64,000 nt of DNA, taken from the NCBI RefSeq assembly GCF_000178855.1, contig NZ_ADVG01000002.1:1054001-1118000 (forward strand), in the 5' to 3' direction. Position 1 is the stretch's first letter. The number at the start of each line of letters is the position of its first letter. This document shows, piece by piece, positions 50,434-61,798 of the stretch. The position numbers and the translations under genes are program-made. The notes below the pieces were generated by a model. The model had not been told where the DNA came from, searched no databases, and was given only the letters and a program-made list of their open reading frames with translations. Origin of the DNA: Ktedonobacter racemifer DSM 44963 (GTDB lineage: Bacteria; Chloroflexota; Ktedonobacteria; Ktedonobacterales; Ktedonobacteraceae).

Positions 50434-50562
50434 GCTTGGTTCCCTCCACACTTTGAATCTATCACCTCTATCACCTCTATCACCTTCTGACAAGCTTATT
50501 GTTCTGAAAGGGAAAGAGATGGTACACTCAAAGAAGCAGGAGTTGCAAGGAGGCAGATCACC

Positions 50563-51054
50563 ATGGGATTTCCGCAAAAAAGACCATTGCGTCAACTTAC
50601 ACCACAAGAGCGTGAAGAGCTTTCCCGAAAAGCTACATCCATCAGTGAGCGAGTGAGTACGGCAAAAAAAGCAAAAGCGCTCTTAGCTGTTGCGGATGGA
50701 TGCACGTTTGCAGAAGCTGGGAGGCAGGCAGGCATGAGCCAGGATGGGGTCTCACAATTGGTCGAACGCTTTCATCATCGCGGGGTAGAAGCCCTCTCGA
50801 TTGCTCCTGGTCGTGGCCGCAAGCCGACCTATACCAGTCAGGATCACGAACAGATCCTCCAAGAAATACAGCGTCGTCCCACCTGGGACGTCGATCAATG
50901 TATTGTCTGGTCACTTCCCTTTTTGCAAAGGTCCTTGCATGCCAAAGGATTTTTAGACATCAGCCCAAGAACGATCCGTCGGGTCTTGCAGGCACATGGA
51001 TGGAAGTACCAGCAGACAACGCGCACCTGGCTCCTTATTGACCAGGGAGAATAA
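50563..51054 (+). CDS. IS630 ORF A of a second, diverged copy
   Basis: A 163-residue frame in the opposite direction, diverged from the 49885-50433 protein but similar in layout: helix-turn-helix (TFAEAGRQAGMSQDGVSQLV), GRGRKPTYTSQDHEQILQEIQ, and HGWKYQQTTRTWLLIDQGE. It stops where ORF B should begin. AAGGAGG precedes the ATG. Nearly all of the catalytic ORF B is missing, and only the tail at 51085-51132 remains. Confidence 0.8.
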   Translation: MGFPQKRPLRQLTPQEREELSRKATSISERVSTAKKAKALLAVADGCTFAEAGRQAGMSQDGVSQLVERFHHRGVEALSIAPGRGRKPTYTSQDHEQILQEIQRRPTWDVDQCIVWSLPFLQRSLHAKGFLDISPRTIRRVLQAHGWKYQQTTRTWLLIDQGE

Positions 51055-51084
51055 AGCGAACCCCCACTCCAATTTTGTTGCCTG

Positions 51085-51132
51085 GGTGGTTCAGCAGCCG
51101 CACTCGCTCATGGCACCTCAATTGCGGGTTGA
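51085..51132 (+). pseudogene. Tail of a lost IS630 ORF B
   Basis: Sixteen residues and stop (GGSAAALAHGTSIAG), matching the last residues of the ORF B at 47466. It coincides with the right arm of the 56-bp inverted end. The catalytic region between ORF A and this tail is deleted. Confidence 0.8.
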
Positions 51133-51271
51133 CCCACTAGCCACATCGTGGCGAGAAATCTTTAGAAAGGATCGCTGTGCTGCGAATCATGGGCCGTCAG
51201 TCGATTCTTCTGTTCAAATCCACACATCGTCCGAGTTGGCTCCCTGTTCGCCTCCCTGGTTTGGAGAAGTC

Positions 51272-52291
51272 GTGCTGGTTGTTACGCATCTGAAGAAGCA
51301 AGGAGTGTTCACGAAACTCTGTGAGCGGGTCCGTTTTGCCCGGCGACGTTTTGGGCACTATGAGGTGATTGATTTTCTGGCGGTGCTGTTTGGCTACGCT
51401 ATCAGTGGAGAGCGCACCCTGGAGGAGTTCTACGAGAGCCTCCAGCCCTTTGCCGTCCCGTTCATGGCCGTGTTTGAGCGTGACCGACTCCCCGCCCGCT
51501 CAACGCTCTCGCGCTTTTTAGCGGCGTTGACGGAGAAACCGGTCGAAGCCTTGTGGGCACTCTTTCTCGATGATCTGCTCGCTCGCCCCCTCACTCCCGA
51601 CAAGCAAACCGGAGGGCTGGTGGATCGAGCGGGAAACACCTGGATGGTCTTTGATGTCAATAGGACGCGGGAAGCTGCTCGGCAACGCGCCTTACCCCAA
51701 ACTGATGAATTTCCTCCGCCCTTTCGCCGATTGGATGACGTGTGTGCGCCAGGCTACTGGGGCCGCAAGCGGGGGGAGATCGTCAGGACACAGACAACGG
51801 TTTCGCAGGCGCACAATTATCAGCGGCTCGGCAGTTTCGGGAATCGGGGCAACGGGCAATATCGGGAAGAGCTGCGCAAGGGGCTCGCCGCCATTGGCCG
51901 ATATCTGACTGCCTCCCACCTTCTGCAAGAACGCACGCTGCTGAGGTTGGATGGGCAATATGGCAATGGGGCGGTGCTCTCCGATCTCGCTGGTTTTGCG
52001 TTCGTGATCCGCGGCAAAGACTATCATCTGCTCGAACATCCGCTGATTCAGGCGCGGCTGCACTTGCCTCCCGATCAGTCCCAGCAATGTCCCGAAAGTC
52101 CGTCGGAGCCGAGGGAGAACGAGCTGATTCAGGAGACTGGTGAAAGCAGCGGCCTGACGTGCTGCTATCAGTCATCGTGGACCATCCAGGGAAAGGTTCG
52201 TCCTCTCGGCATGGTTGCTTTCGTCTCCCTCCCTGAGCCATCTCTCTACTTCTCGGAAAGAGGTCAAGAGAGGGTGAGGAGAACTGTTTGA
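51272..52291 (+). pseudogene. Truncated IS4-like DDE transposase
   Basis: About 340 codons from a GTG at 51272 (GGAGA upstream): HLKKQGVFTKLCERVRFARR, DFLAVLFGYAISGERTLEEF, ARSTLSRFLAALTEKPVEAL, TWMVFDVNRTREAARQRAL (Asp ~130), then LLRLDGQYGNGAVLSDL (Asp ~225) and VIRGKDYHLL. This is the pattern of IS4-superfamily enzymes. The last ~30 codons overlap the HAD gene in antisense and are unlike any transposase, so the C-terminal catalytic Glu region is lost by truncation at roughly 52200. Confidence 0.7.
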
Positions 52292-52900
52292 GACAGATGC
52301 ACCTGGTTGAAACCAGGCGGTACGGAAACCCAGTGAGCGTGCTGCCTCAAGATTAGGGAGACGATCATCAAGAAAGAGACACGCTTGAGCAGGGAATTGG
52401 AGCGTCGAGAGACCATACTCGTAGATGCCTGGATCAGGCTTGCGGATACCGACCTCCCCGCTGATAATCCAGGAAGCAATGACTCCCTCAAGGTCATGGA
52501 TCTTCCGAAGCCTCCTTGACCATTCTGCCACATCGTTTGAAAGGCAGGCAATGGGTAGATCCCATGTGCGCAGCGTGTGGAGAAACGAGCGAAGTCCAGG
52601 CATCAGGGTGTGTTGTTGAAGATAGGACTCATCAAGTTCATCAGGATTTCCTTTGAGACCCAACCGTTGCCACAAAGCTCCCGATGAATACCTGCCCAGG
52701 CTGCATTGGCGATAAAGGGAGGTGATATCGGCATCAGATAACTGGCAGCTATGTTTTCTCGCAAAGGGAATGAGCAAATCTGCCACATCATCTCCACTGG
52801 TGCAAATGACCCCCATCGCGTCTAACACCACCATTTGGAGAGGAGCAGGTTCCTTGACCAGGCCATGACAGTCCCATGAATCTTTTCCCAGATCGGACAT
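52172..52900 (-). CDS. HAD-superfamily hydrolase
   Basis: A 242-residue protein. HAD motif I is MVVLDAMGVI (the second Asp of the usual DxD is Met), motif II is IACLSNDVAEW (~120), motif III Lys region GEVGIRKPDPGIYE (~155) and motif IV CLFLDDRLPNLEAARSLG (~180). The cap is inserted after motif I (HSCQLSDADITSLY). The loss of the second motif I Asp argues against ordinary phosphatase chemistry. The last ~40 residues (ERTNLSLDGPR) overlap antisense with the truncated transposase and are probably not original. The ATG at 52900 has AAGGAA 10 nt upstream. Confidence 0.8.
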   Translation of the reverse strand: MSDLGKDSWDCHGLVKEPAPLQMVVLDAMGVICTSGDDVADLLIPFARKHSCQLSDADITSLYRQCSLGRYSSGALWQRLGLKGNPDELDESYLQQHTLMPGLRSFLHTLRTWDLPIACLSNDVAEWSRRLRKIHDLEGVIASWIISGEVGIRKPDPGIYEYGLSTLQFPAQACLFLDDRLPNLEAARSLGFRTAWFQPGASVSNSSPHPLLTSFREVERWLREGDESNHAERTNLSLDGPR

Positions 52901-53488
52901 GAAGTTTTTTCCTTTCCCTGTCGCTCATCGTCACTTAGGAGTGAGTAATCAGAAAATAAGCCTTTCAGATAACGTTCACTCCAAAAGTCAGATACTTGAA
53001 GTGTAGAGCAAAAATGATGTCGAGAAAAGAGCCAAGTGAATATGAGCGAGAAGCCATTCAAGTTCATCAGGAACCTTTCGTTTTTCGTCCCTTCTCGTTA
53101 GCTCGTTGCGCAATCCGTGGGCTATTATGTAACACTATTTCATTACCTATACGAGTGAAAATGAACATATGTCCTACTTCTAGTATCTTTCTCCATGCTT
53201 CGACTGAAGCAGTTCCTGCCCGTGCAGTAGATTCTAGTACACAGAGATTGAAATACATCTGTAGTTTCTACGAGCGCAAAATGATTGGGCTTGACAAGGG
53301 AAGAGTTACCACTTGACGTTCTGGAAATCCGTGTCCTATGCTAAACACATCAACATGAAGAGATTCTTCGCGATGATAAACGAAGCACGTAGAAGTCTGA
53401 AGCATAACAAGCATCAGCCGCTCCGCTTGAGCTGAGTCATCGATTGGAACGAAAGACAACTGAAATTGCAGAAGAAAGGAAGCCTCTC
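52901..53488. other. Intergenic, degenerate coding look
   Basis: About 590 bp. Two short minus-strand frames (53067-53258 and 53268-53459) follow each other but share no recognised family, start signals or domain. It may be decayed sequence left by the IS activity nearby. Confidence 0.3.
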
Positions 53489-54184
53489 ATGGCTCAGCAT
53501 GCTCCCTCTCATTTGTCGGTAGGAATGATGCTCTTTCCCAGCCTCACCCTGCTCGACCTGGCCGGTCCCTATGATGTGTTTAGCCGGATGCCAGGAGCAC
53601 ATGTATACCTCGTTGCCTCCTCTCTTGAGCCCATCCGCACGGAGAAAGGATTGACGCTTACTCCCGATACCTCTTTTGAAAATGCCCCTTTGTTTGACAT
53701 CCTCTTCGTCCCTGGTGGCCCCGGTCAGCAGCTTGTGATGGAAGATGAAGGTTTCCTCAACTTCCTGAGAGAACGGGGGCAGACAGCCAGATTGCTGACC
53801 TCTGTGTGTACAGGCTCACTCATCCTTGGAGCTGCGGGCTTGCTTCAAGGCTACCGTGCAACGACTCATTGGCGCTATCTGGATCTGTTGAGCTTACTTG
53901 GCGCACAGCCCGTCGCTGAACGCGTGATCGTCGATCGGAATCGTATTACCGGTGCAGGGGTTTCTGCTGGGATTGACCTCGCATTGAGCATCGTATCTGT
54001 CCTGTTTGGGAAAGATGTTGCTCAATCCATTCAACTGAGCATCGAGTACGATCCTCAACCACCCTTCCCAGGCGGTTCTCCCAACAGCGCCGATCCAGAA
54101 CTCGTCGCAGGCCTTTCTGCCAAGCTTGATGACGTGTACACGAAACGGCGACGGCAGATCGAGCGCATCGTCGCACGGCTTTAG
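53489..54184 (+). CDS. DJ-1/PfpI-family protein (isonitrile hydratase-like)
   Basis: A 231-residue protein. Beginning LSVGMMLFPSLTLLDLAGPYDVF, it has the family Glu-free start used by isocyanide hydratases and AraC-type N-terminal domains. The nucleophile elbow is LLTSVCTGSLILGAAGLL (Cys ~112), and the downstream ATTHWRYLDLL gives the His/Asp-type partner region. The C-terminal ~60 residues add helices (DVAQSIQLSIEYDPQPPFPG), which is typical for isonitrile hydratases. ATG 53489 has AAGGAAG 8 nt upstream. Cytoplasmic; exact substrate unknown. Confidence 0.85.
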   Translation: MAQHAPSHLSVGMMLFPSLTLLDLAGPYDVFSRMPGAHVYLVASSLEPIRTEKGLTLTPDTSFENAPLFDILFVPGGPGQQLVMEDEGFLNFLRERGQTARLLTSVCTGSLILGAAGLLQGYRATTHWRYLDLLSLLGAQPVAERVIVDRNRITGAGVSAGIDLALSIVSVLFGKDVAQSIQLSIEYDPQPPFPGGSPNSADPELVAGLSAKLDDVYTKRRRQIERIVARL

Positions 54185-54792
54185 CTGTTGCCAGTCATGG
54201 GTCGCCCATGTTTGGGAAGAGGCGAGGCTCTGGGGGCATGACACTCATCAGCCATTTCTCCTGAATACCGGCAACACGTATGATACCAAACGAACTATTC
54301 TGCCTTTCAAAGGAAGGTTTAAGCCATCAATGCCTCGCCCTGATAGGTCCATCTGAAAGGCTTGGCCATTGGGTGCCCAACGAAGTGCAAGCCAGTGGGG
54401 TTAGGGTGCCATACCGACTAATACTTCTTTTTTGCCAACCTGCCACCGTCGTCAGCCCCAAATATCTGGCTGGAGCCACAATGGTATGGAATTGATACGA
54501 ACGAACCTGAACCTTTACTTAATAGGAGTTTGAAAACCTATGGAAGATAAAGAACAGACCATCCACGACGAGTTAGGTAGTCTGCAGCCTGTGACACGGT
54601 ATGCCATATGCTACATTTTCAGGGTCTATAAACAAAAGAGATAACATATAGTGAGTGGATGCGCCTCACAAAATAATGGGCAGAAGCAATAATCCGGCAA
54701 TGCGCCCAAGCCACGCATTACCGGATGAGCCATAACCTTGATATAGTCGCTCACCGGAGAAGCTAACAGCGCTGTTAGCTTTCCCACTTTTA
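54185..54792. other. Intergenic with an IS630 scar
   Basis: About 600 bp with no gene. The only recognisable feature is the transposase scrap at 54319-54369. The rest is AT-rich and shows no strong hairpin. Confidence 0.4.
54319..54369 (-). pseudogene. C-terminal scar of an IS630 transposase
   Basis: Seventeen codons on the minus strand read MAKPFRWTYQGEALMA plus stop, matching the end MAKPFKWTYQGKALMA of ORF B at 45360. The match in DNA continues from 54317 to 54369 and then ends at both sides, so an older copy left only its 3' tip. Confidence 0.8.
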
Positions 54793-55527
54793 TTAGTTAC
54801 CCCCATCAAACGGTGGAGAGAGGGGTTCATTTCCAGCTTGGACTTGCTGCCGATAGCAGATATATGAATATATGTAGAGAAAGATCGAGATTACCATGAT
54901 CGGAACGAGAATTCCCCATAATCGCAGCGATGGTATAAAGCTGCACAGGATGCCGACCAGACCCGCTGCCACAAAGAGCCAACCACCCAATCGATGAGTG
55001 CGTTCCCAGACAACCGAATTTGCCAGGCTCCATGGTGTGCGGATGCCAGCCCAGAAGTTGCGGCGCAGCTTTCCCATATAGTTGCCAAGCACGATAAAGA
55101 AGAGCGAGATCACGAAACAGATTACAAAGGGCAGATCCAGCTTCACCCCGAGCGAGAAGGCCACGACCGTCATTTGCAGGACCAGCATCAACAGCATGAC
55201 ACTGGATAGAGCAATATCGATAAAAAAGCGATTGCTGCTCTCGCCATCCCTGGTCAGGCGCGGACCCATCTTGACGAGACCGCGTAGGACCACCAGTAGC
55301 ATAAAGCTAATAAGCGGGAAGAGGCCAATAGCAATCAGCTTTGGCGCATAAGAATTGACCTGCCCCGCGATATTCCAGTGTGAGGGAACCTGGTCGGGAA
55401 GAAAGGGATAGGTCACGATAGCGATTATGATCTGTAGCACCAGAATGGTTGTCATCAGGACCACTGGCATCGTCCAGGTTTTAGGTTGCGGCGCGATCTT
55501 CTCGCGCTCGTTATCAGAAGCACTCAT
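54793..55527 (-). CDS. SdpI-like DUF1648 membrane protein
   Basis: A 244-residue membrane protein with six hydrophobic segments. The first carries the DUF1648 signature: VTYPFLPDQVPSHWNIAGQVN (~35-60). The second part matches SdpI (FWAGIRTPWSLANSVVWERTHRLGGWLFVAAGL), with PWSL and ANxxVWxxTHR typical of SdpI immunity/signal-transduction proteins. In Bacillus SdpI protects against the SdpC toxin. A gene for an ArsR-type repressor lies 40 bp upstream on the same strand, as in the sdpRI operon. No sdpC-like toxin is visible. Confidence 0.88.
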   Translation of the reverse strand: MSASDNEREKIAPQPKTWTMPVVLMTTILVLQIIIAIVTYPFLPDQVPSHWNIAGQVNSYAPKLIAIGLFPLISFMLLVVLRGLVKMGPRLTRDGESSNRFFIDIALSSVMLLMLVLQMTVVAFSLGVKLDLPFVICFVISLFFIVLGNYMGKLRRNFWAGIRTPWSLANSVVWERTHRLGGWLFVAAGLVGILCSFIPSLRLWGILVPIMVISIFLYIYSYICYRQQVQAGNEPLSPPFDGGN

Positions 55528-55567
55528 GGTTCTCTCCTCTATGCTTCATCGCGTATCACATGGATAC

Positions 55568-55906
55568 TTAATTATGCTCAATACGAGCCTCCGGCTCTGA
55601 TTCGTCGGGGGGCTCTTCACCTGACAGCATTTCGTCTTTCTCCTCATCCATTCCCCCCAACCAATCCATGATCTCAGCCATCAAGTCTTGAAAGACGGTT
55701 GTGTTTAGCGAATAGACTTGAAACTGACCGCGCCGCTCGACGCGCACCAGGTCAGCCAGTTTGAGCACCATCAAGTGATGCGAGAGCGCGTTAGGCTTCG
55801 CCCCTGTATGCTCCGCCAGTTCGCCCGCGGTGCGCTCTCCTCCCCGCAAGTATTTAAGAATACGCCGCCTGGTCGGATCGGCGATTGCCTTATAGGCCTC
55901 TTGCAT
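55568..55906 (-). CDS. ArsR/SdpR-like autorepressor
   Basis: A 112-residue winged helix protein. It opens MQEAYKAIADPTRRRILKYL, has the recognition helix TGAKPNALSHHLMVLKLADL (~40-60) and the wing VRVERRGQFQVYSLN. No metal-binding Cys is present, as in SdpR. The C-terminal ~35 residues (DEEKDEMLSGEEPPDESEPE) are acidic and unlike typical SdpR. The gene lies directly before the sdpI-like gene, so it should repress its own operon and be released by the SdpI-type protein, as known in Bacillus; here inferred. Confidence 0.9.
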   Translation of the reverse strand: MQEAYKAIADPTRRRILKYLRGGERTAGELAEHTGAKPNALSHHLMVLKLADLVRVERRGQFQVYSLNTTVFQDLMAEIMDWLGGMDEEKDEMLSGEEPPDESEPEARIEHN

Positions 55907-56346
55907 ATGTCCCCTCTGTCTCTACTCATCTCCACGCCTAATTTTTATCCCTGGGCCGCTGACAGGTCTGGTACGGCACCTGTGGATGTTTCTCCGGCCT
56001 ATGCTGGTCACAAGATATATTCCGTTTTAGCACCTCAATAATTCAGCATTTCAATGACTATTGAAATAGCAACCGAGAAAAAACCCACTGTCAAGAGGGA
56101 GAGACAGCATTTTCACTTTCTGCCTCGCTCGCTACGCGAGCCTTCGGGGTGAAGGGTGTGCGTGGAAAAGACATTGCCATAACCTTTATCAATATAGCTC
56201 AAAACACAACAAAAAGGTCCATTACTATGCATTGGGGCATTGCGAAAATGTGTCTTGTACGCTATGATAGCGACTAGTAGAGAAGAAGCTGTCGACACGA
56301 CCCCTACCCCACGTGGTTGTAGGGGCATTTCCTATTATATATAAAC
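55907..56346. other. Divergent intergenic region
   Basis: About 440 bp between the ArsR-like gene and the mfd promoter. A/T-rich with several short inverted repeats. No gene is supported; it should contain the promoter of the arsR-sdpI operon. Confidence 0.35.
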
Positions 56347-56376
56347 TTGACATGCTAAATTTCCTTTTGTTATACT
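56347..56376 (+). promoter_or_regulatory. Strong sigma-70-type promoter before mfd
   Basis: TTGACA (56347-56352), an 18-bp spacer and TATACT (56371-56376). It is the best promoter match seen in the window and points at mfd, with a ~115-nt leader. Confidence 0.65.
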
Positions 56377-56497
56377 CCTCGTGCGGATGTAGATTGGAAG
56401 CGATGTGCGGCTATCTGGCCTGCAAAATGTCTCTCGATCCGTTTGAGGATCTTACGAGGCAGGGCATGACACGACACCGCACTTGCTGGAGGATGCT

Positions 56498-60007
<3,510 letters not shown>

Positions 60008-60015
60008 AAGGGTAA

Positions 60016-60084
60016 TAATGGAGCATGATGAAGCGCGCCCTGGTAGCCTGTGGCTACCAGGGCGCGCTTCATCATGCTCCATTA
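60016..60084. repeat. Long perfect palindrome H between convergent genes
   Basis: 33-bp arms (60016-60048 and 60052-60084), exact inverses with a TGT loop. It lies 8 bp after the mfd stop and 10 bp before the stop of the convergent gene at 60095. No GC-rich head motif adjoins it. Likely ends both transcripts. Confidence 0.92.
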
Positions 60085-60094
60085 GCTTAAATCT

Positions 60095-61732
60095 TTAACG
60101 CCGTGTATGCATAAGATGGAACATCAGGGCCTGCTTATAATCCATCAGGGAGACCTGGCCGGTCTTGATCACCTGATTCGCGAGGTTGAGCAGGGTCGAG
60201 ACGACTTGCAGGCGTGTCTCATCGATGCGTCCCTGCTGCCTGAGCAACTCGATAAGCTGTACGGGTCCCTGGCTATCGATCTCCTGGCCAGAGGTAATCA
60301 CCTCAATGCGCAACCACACGACCAGCTGCTGGCGCATCTGCTCAAAGATCGCGATATCGTCATCGCCCACGGCCAGCGCGTTGGATTCGCGGGACTCAGC
60401 CGGAAGATTGGACGCGATAGGGGCGGGAGCCGTGGAGCGGGTAGGAGCAGGCTGTGCGGGCTTAACGGCAACCGGAGCGACATAATCATTCTCGCGCTTC
60501 TCTGAAGTCGGCGGATTGCGAAAAGCGGTAAAATCCTCTGGGCGTACAGGAGACATAGAGGATGTCTGCATCGACTCAATAGCCCCATAGGAAGGGGCAG
60601 TGCTCCCTCCACGATTATGGTGCGCTCCATTGGAGGTCTGTGGCTGATAAGGCTCGACGGGCTCAAAGACCTGCGCGGTCTCAGGCTGCACTGACTGTGG
60701 TGCCTCGACGCGTGCGCGTGGATCGGGCAAACTGGTGCTTGGGCGCCGAGCCTGTGTTCCAGAAGAGGCTGGTGGAACGTCACCTCTTATATTATTACTA
60801 TTGCGCCATGTGTCGGATGGCGGCGTTGTGGGCGGTGCAAGAGGCCCCGAACGGCGTGAAGTCTCAGGCCTGGTAGCAGCCGGAACGTTGGCACGAGCAA
60901 CGGGTTGAGACAAAGGCTCGGAGGGACGTCTTCCCTGCTGAGGAGCCTGCGTAGGCTGAGCCGGAGCTACGGTAGCCGCAGGGCGCCCCGGTGCGTTCGC
61001 CGCCGGACGCGGACGCACGTGAGGCGTGGGAGGCAAGGGCTCCACCAACGTCGAAGCCGCTTGCCCATACTCCTGTTCGGCTGGCCCTTTGTTCTTAAAC
61101 TCGGCGTATATCCCCGCAGCAGCAGAGGCATTCTCGGCACGCAATGCACCGCTTCTGGTGCCACGCGCTGACGTTTGGGCCGGCGGAGCACTCCTGGAGG
61201 GTTCGCCACGTAGCTCCTGCAACTGCTGCTGAAGCTGCATTGTAGAGGCTGCAATCTGCTCCCAGCCTAGCTCGACCTTCCCGCTTAAACTGGGTACCGA
61301 CCAGGAGACTACTGGGCGAGGGCTGCCAAAGGGAGGATTGAGCTGTTTCTGCCCCGAGATATGCAAGCGCAAATTCTGTACGACAGATGATGCACATGTA
61401 TTGATAAGCATGCGAATATCCGCCATGCGTCGCCGGCCCTGCTCGCCAAAAAAGCTCCGGTTGCGCTGCACAAACTGAATAAAGAGGCGCTCTACCTGGT
61501 GCTGAAGATCCACCGACATCAGATCGAGCCGGCCCCAGGTCGTAAAGTCGAATGAGCTTAAGTATAACCAGACTTCCTGGCGCTTGGCACGGTCGACTGG
61601 CCGCGTACATAATGCCTGTTTCCGGTGGTCAAAAAACCGTGGGTAACAGAAATTCGCGATTAAAGTTTCGGCAAGCTCAGCCTTCAACCTCGCAATCTCA
61701 GCAGGCGGTAGTTGACCTATATAGACGCCCAT
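60095..61732 (-). CDS. Large protein with a disordered middle, function unknown
   Basis: A 545-residue protein. The first ~140 residues look folded and helical (PPAEIARLKAELAETLIANF, RMADIRMLINTCASSVVQNL). Residues ~180-420 are low-complexity, rich in Pro, Ala, Ser, Gln and Arg. The last ~90 residues (DIAIFEQMRQQLVVWLRIEV, LLRQQGRIDETRLQVVSTLL) look like a second helical module. No signal peptide. The start at 61732 has GAGGAT before it. I do not recognise a family; a two-domain scaffold joined by a flexible linker is likely. The antisense frames here result from the biased composition. Confidence 0.7.
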   Translation of the reverse strand: MGVYIGQLPPAEIARLKAELAETLIANFCYPRFFDHRKQALCTRPVDRAKRQEVWLYLSSFDFTTWGRLDLMSVDLQHQVERLFIQFVQRNRSFFGEQGRRRMADIRMLINTCASSVVQNLRLHISGQKQLNPPFGSPRPVVSWSVPSLSGKVELGWEQIAASTMQLQQQLQELRGEPSRSAPPAQTSARGTRSGALRAENASAAAGIYAEFKNKGPAEQEYGQAASTLVEPLPPTPHVRPRPAANAPGRPAATVAPAQPTQAPQQGRRPSEPLSQPVARANVPAATRPETSRRSGPLAPPTTPPSDTWRNSNNIRGDVPPASSGTQARRPSTSLPDPRARVEAPQSVQPETAQVFEPVEPYQPQTSNGAHHNRGGSTAPSYGAIESMQTSSMSPVRPEDFTAFRNPPTSEKRENDYVAPVAVKPAQPAPTRSTAPAPIASNLPAESRESNALAVGDDDIAIFEQMRQQLVVWLRIEVITSGQEIDSQGPVQLIELLRQQGRIDETRLQVVSTLLNLANQVIKTGQVSLMDYKQALMFHLMHTRR

Positions 61733-61798
61733 CGCAACATCCTCTTTCGTTCAATCGGTCTGCATGCCAACGCATTCAGCATCAGGTGAGTGATTTTT

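Larger units (their letters stand above)
47458..51140. mobile_element. Rearranged IS630-type block with 56-bp inverted ends
   Basis: Left arm 47458-47513 and right arm 51085-51140 are inverse complements with 54 of 56 positions equal, starting CTAGTGGGTCAAC at each outer edge. Each arm encodes the last residues (GGSAAALAHGTS) of an IS630 ORF B. Inside are, in order, ORF B of a minus-strand copy, a foreign IS (48217-49888), ORF A of that copy, a diverged ORF A in plus orientation, and the 3' tail of its ORF B. No TA duplication flanks the block. It looks like two related IS630 copies fused head to head with loss of the plus copy's catalytic half. Confidence 0.65.

Noticed and set aside
53067..53459. 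Two consecutive short minus-strand genes
   Set aside because: No start signals, no recognisable domain, and they lie in a decayed IS-rich stretch; listed only as part of the intergenic region.
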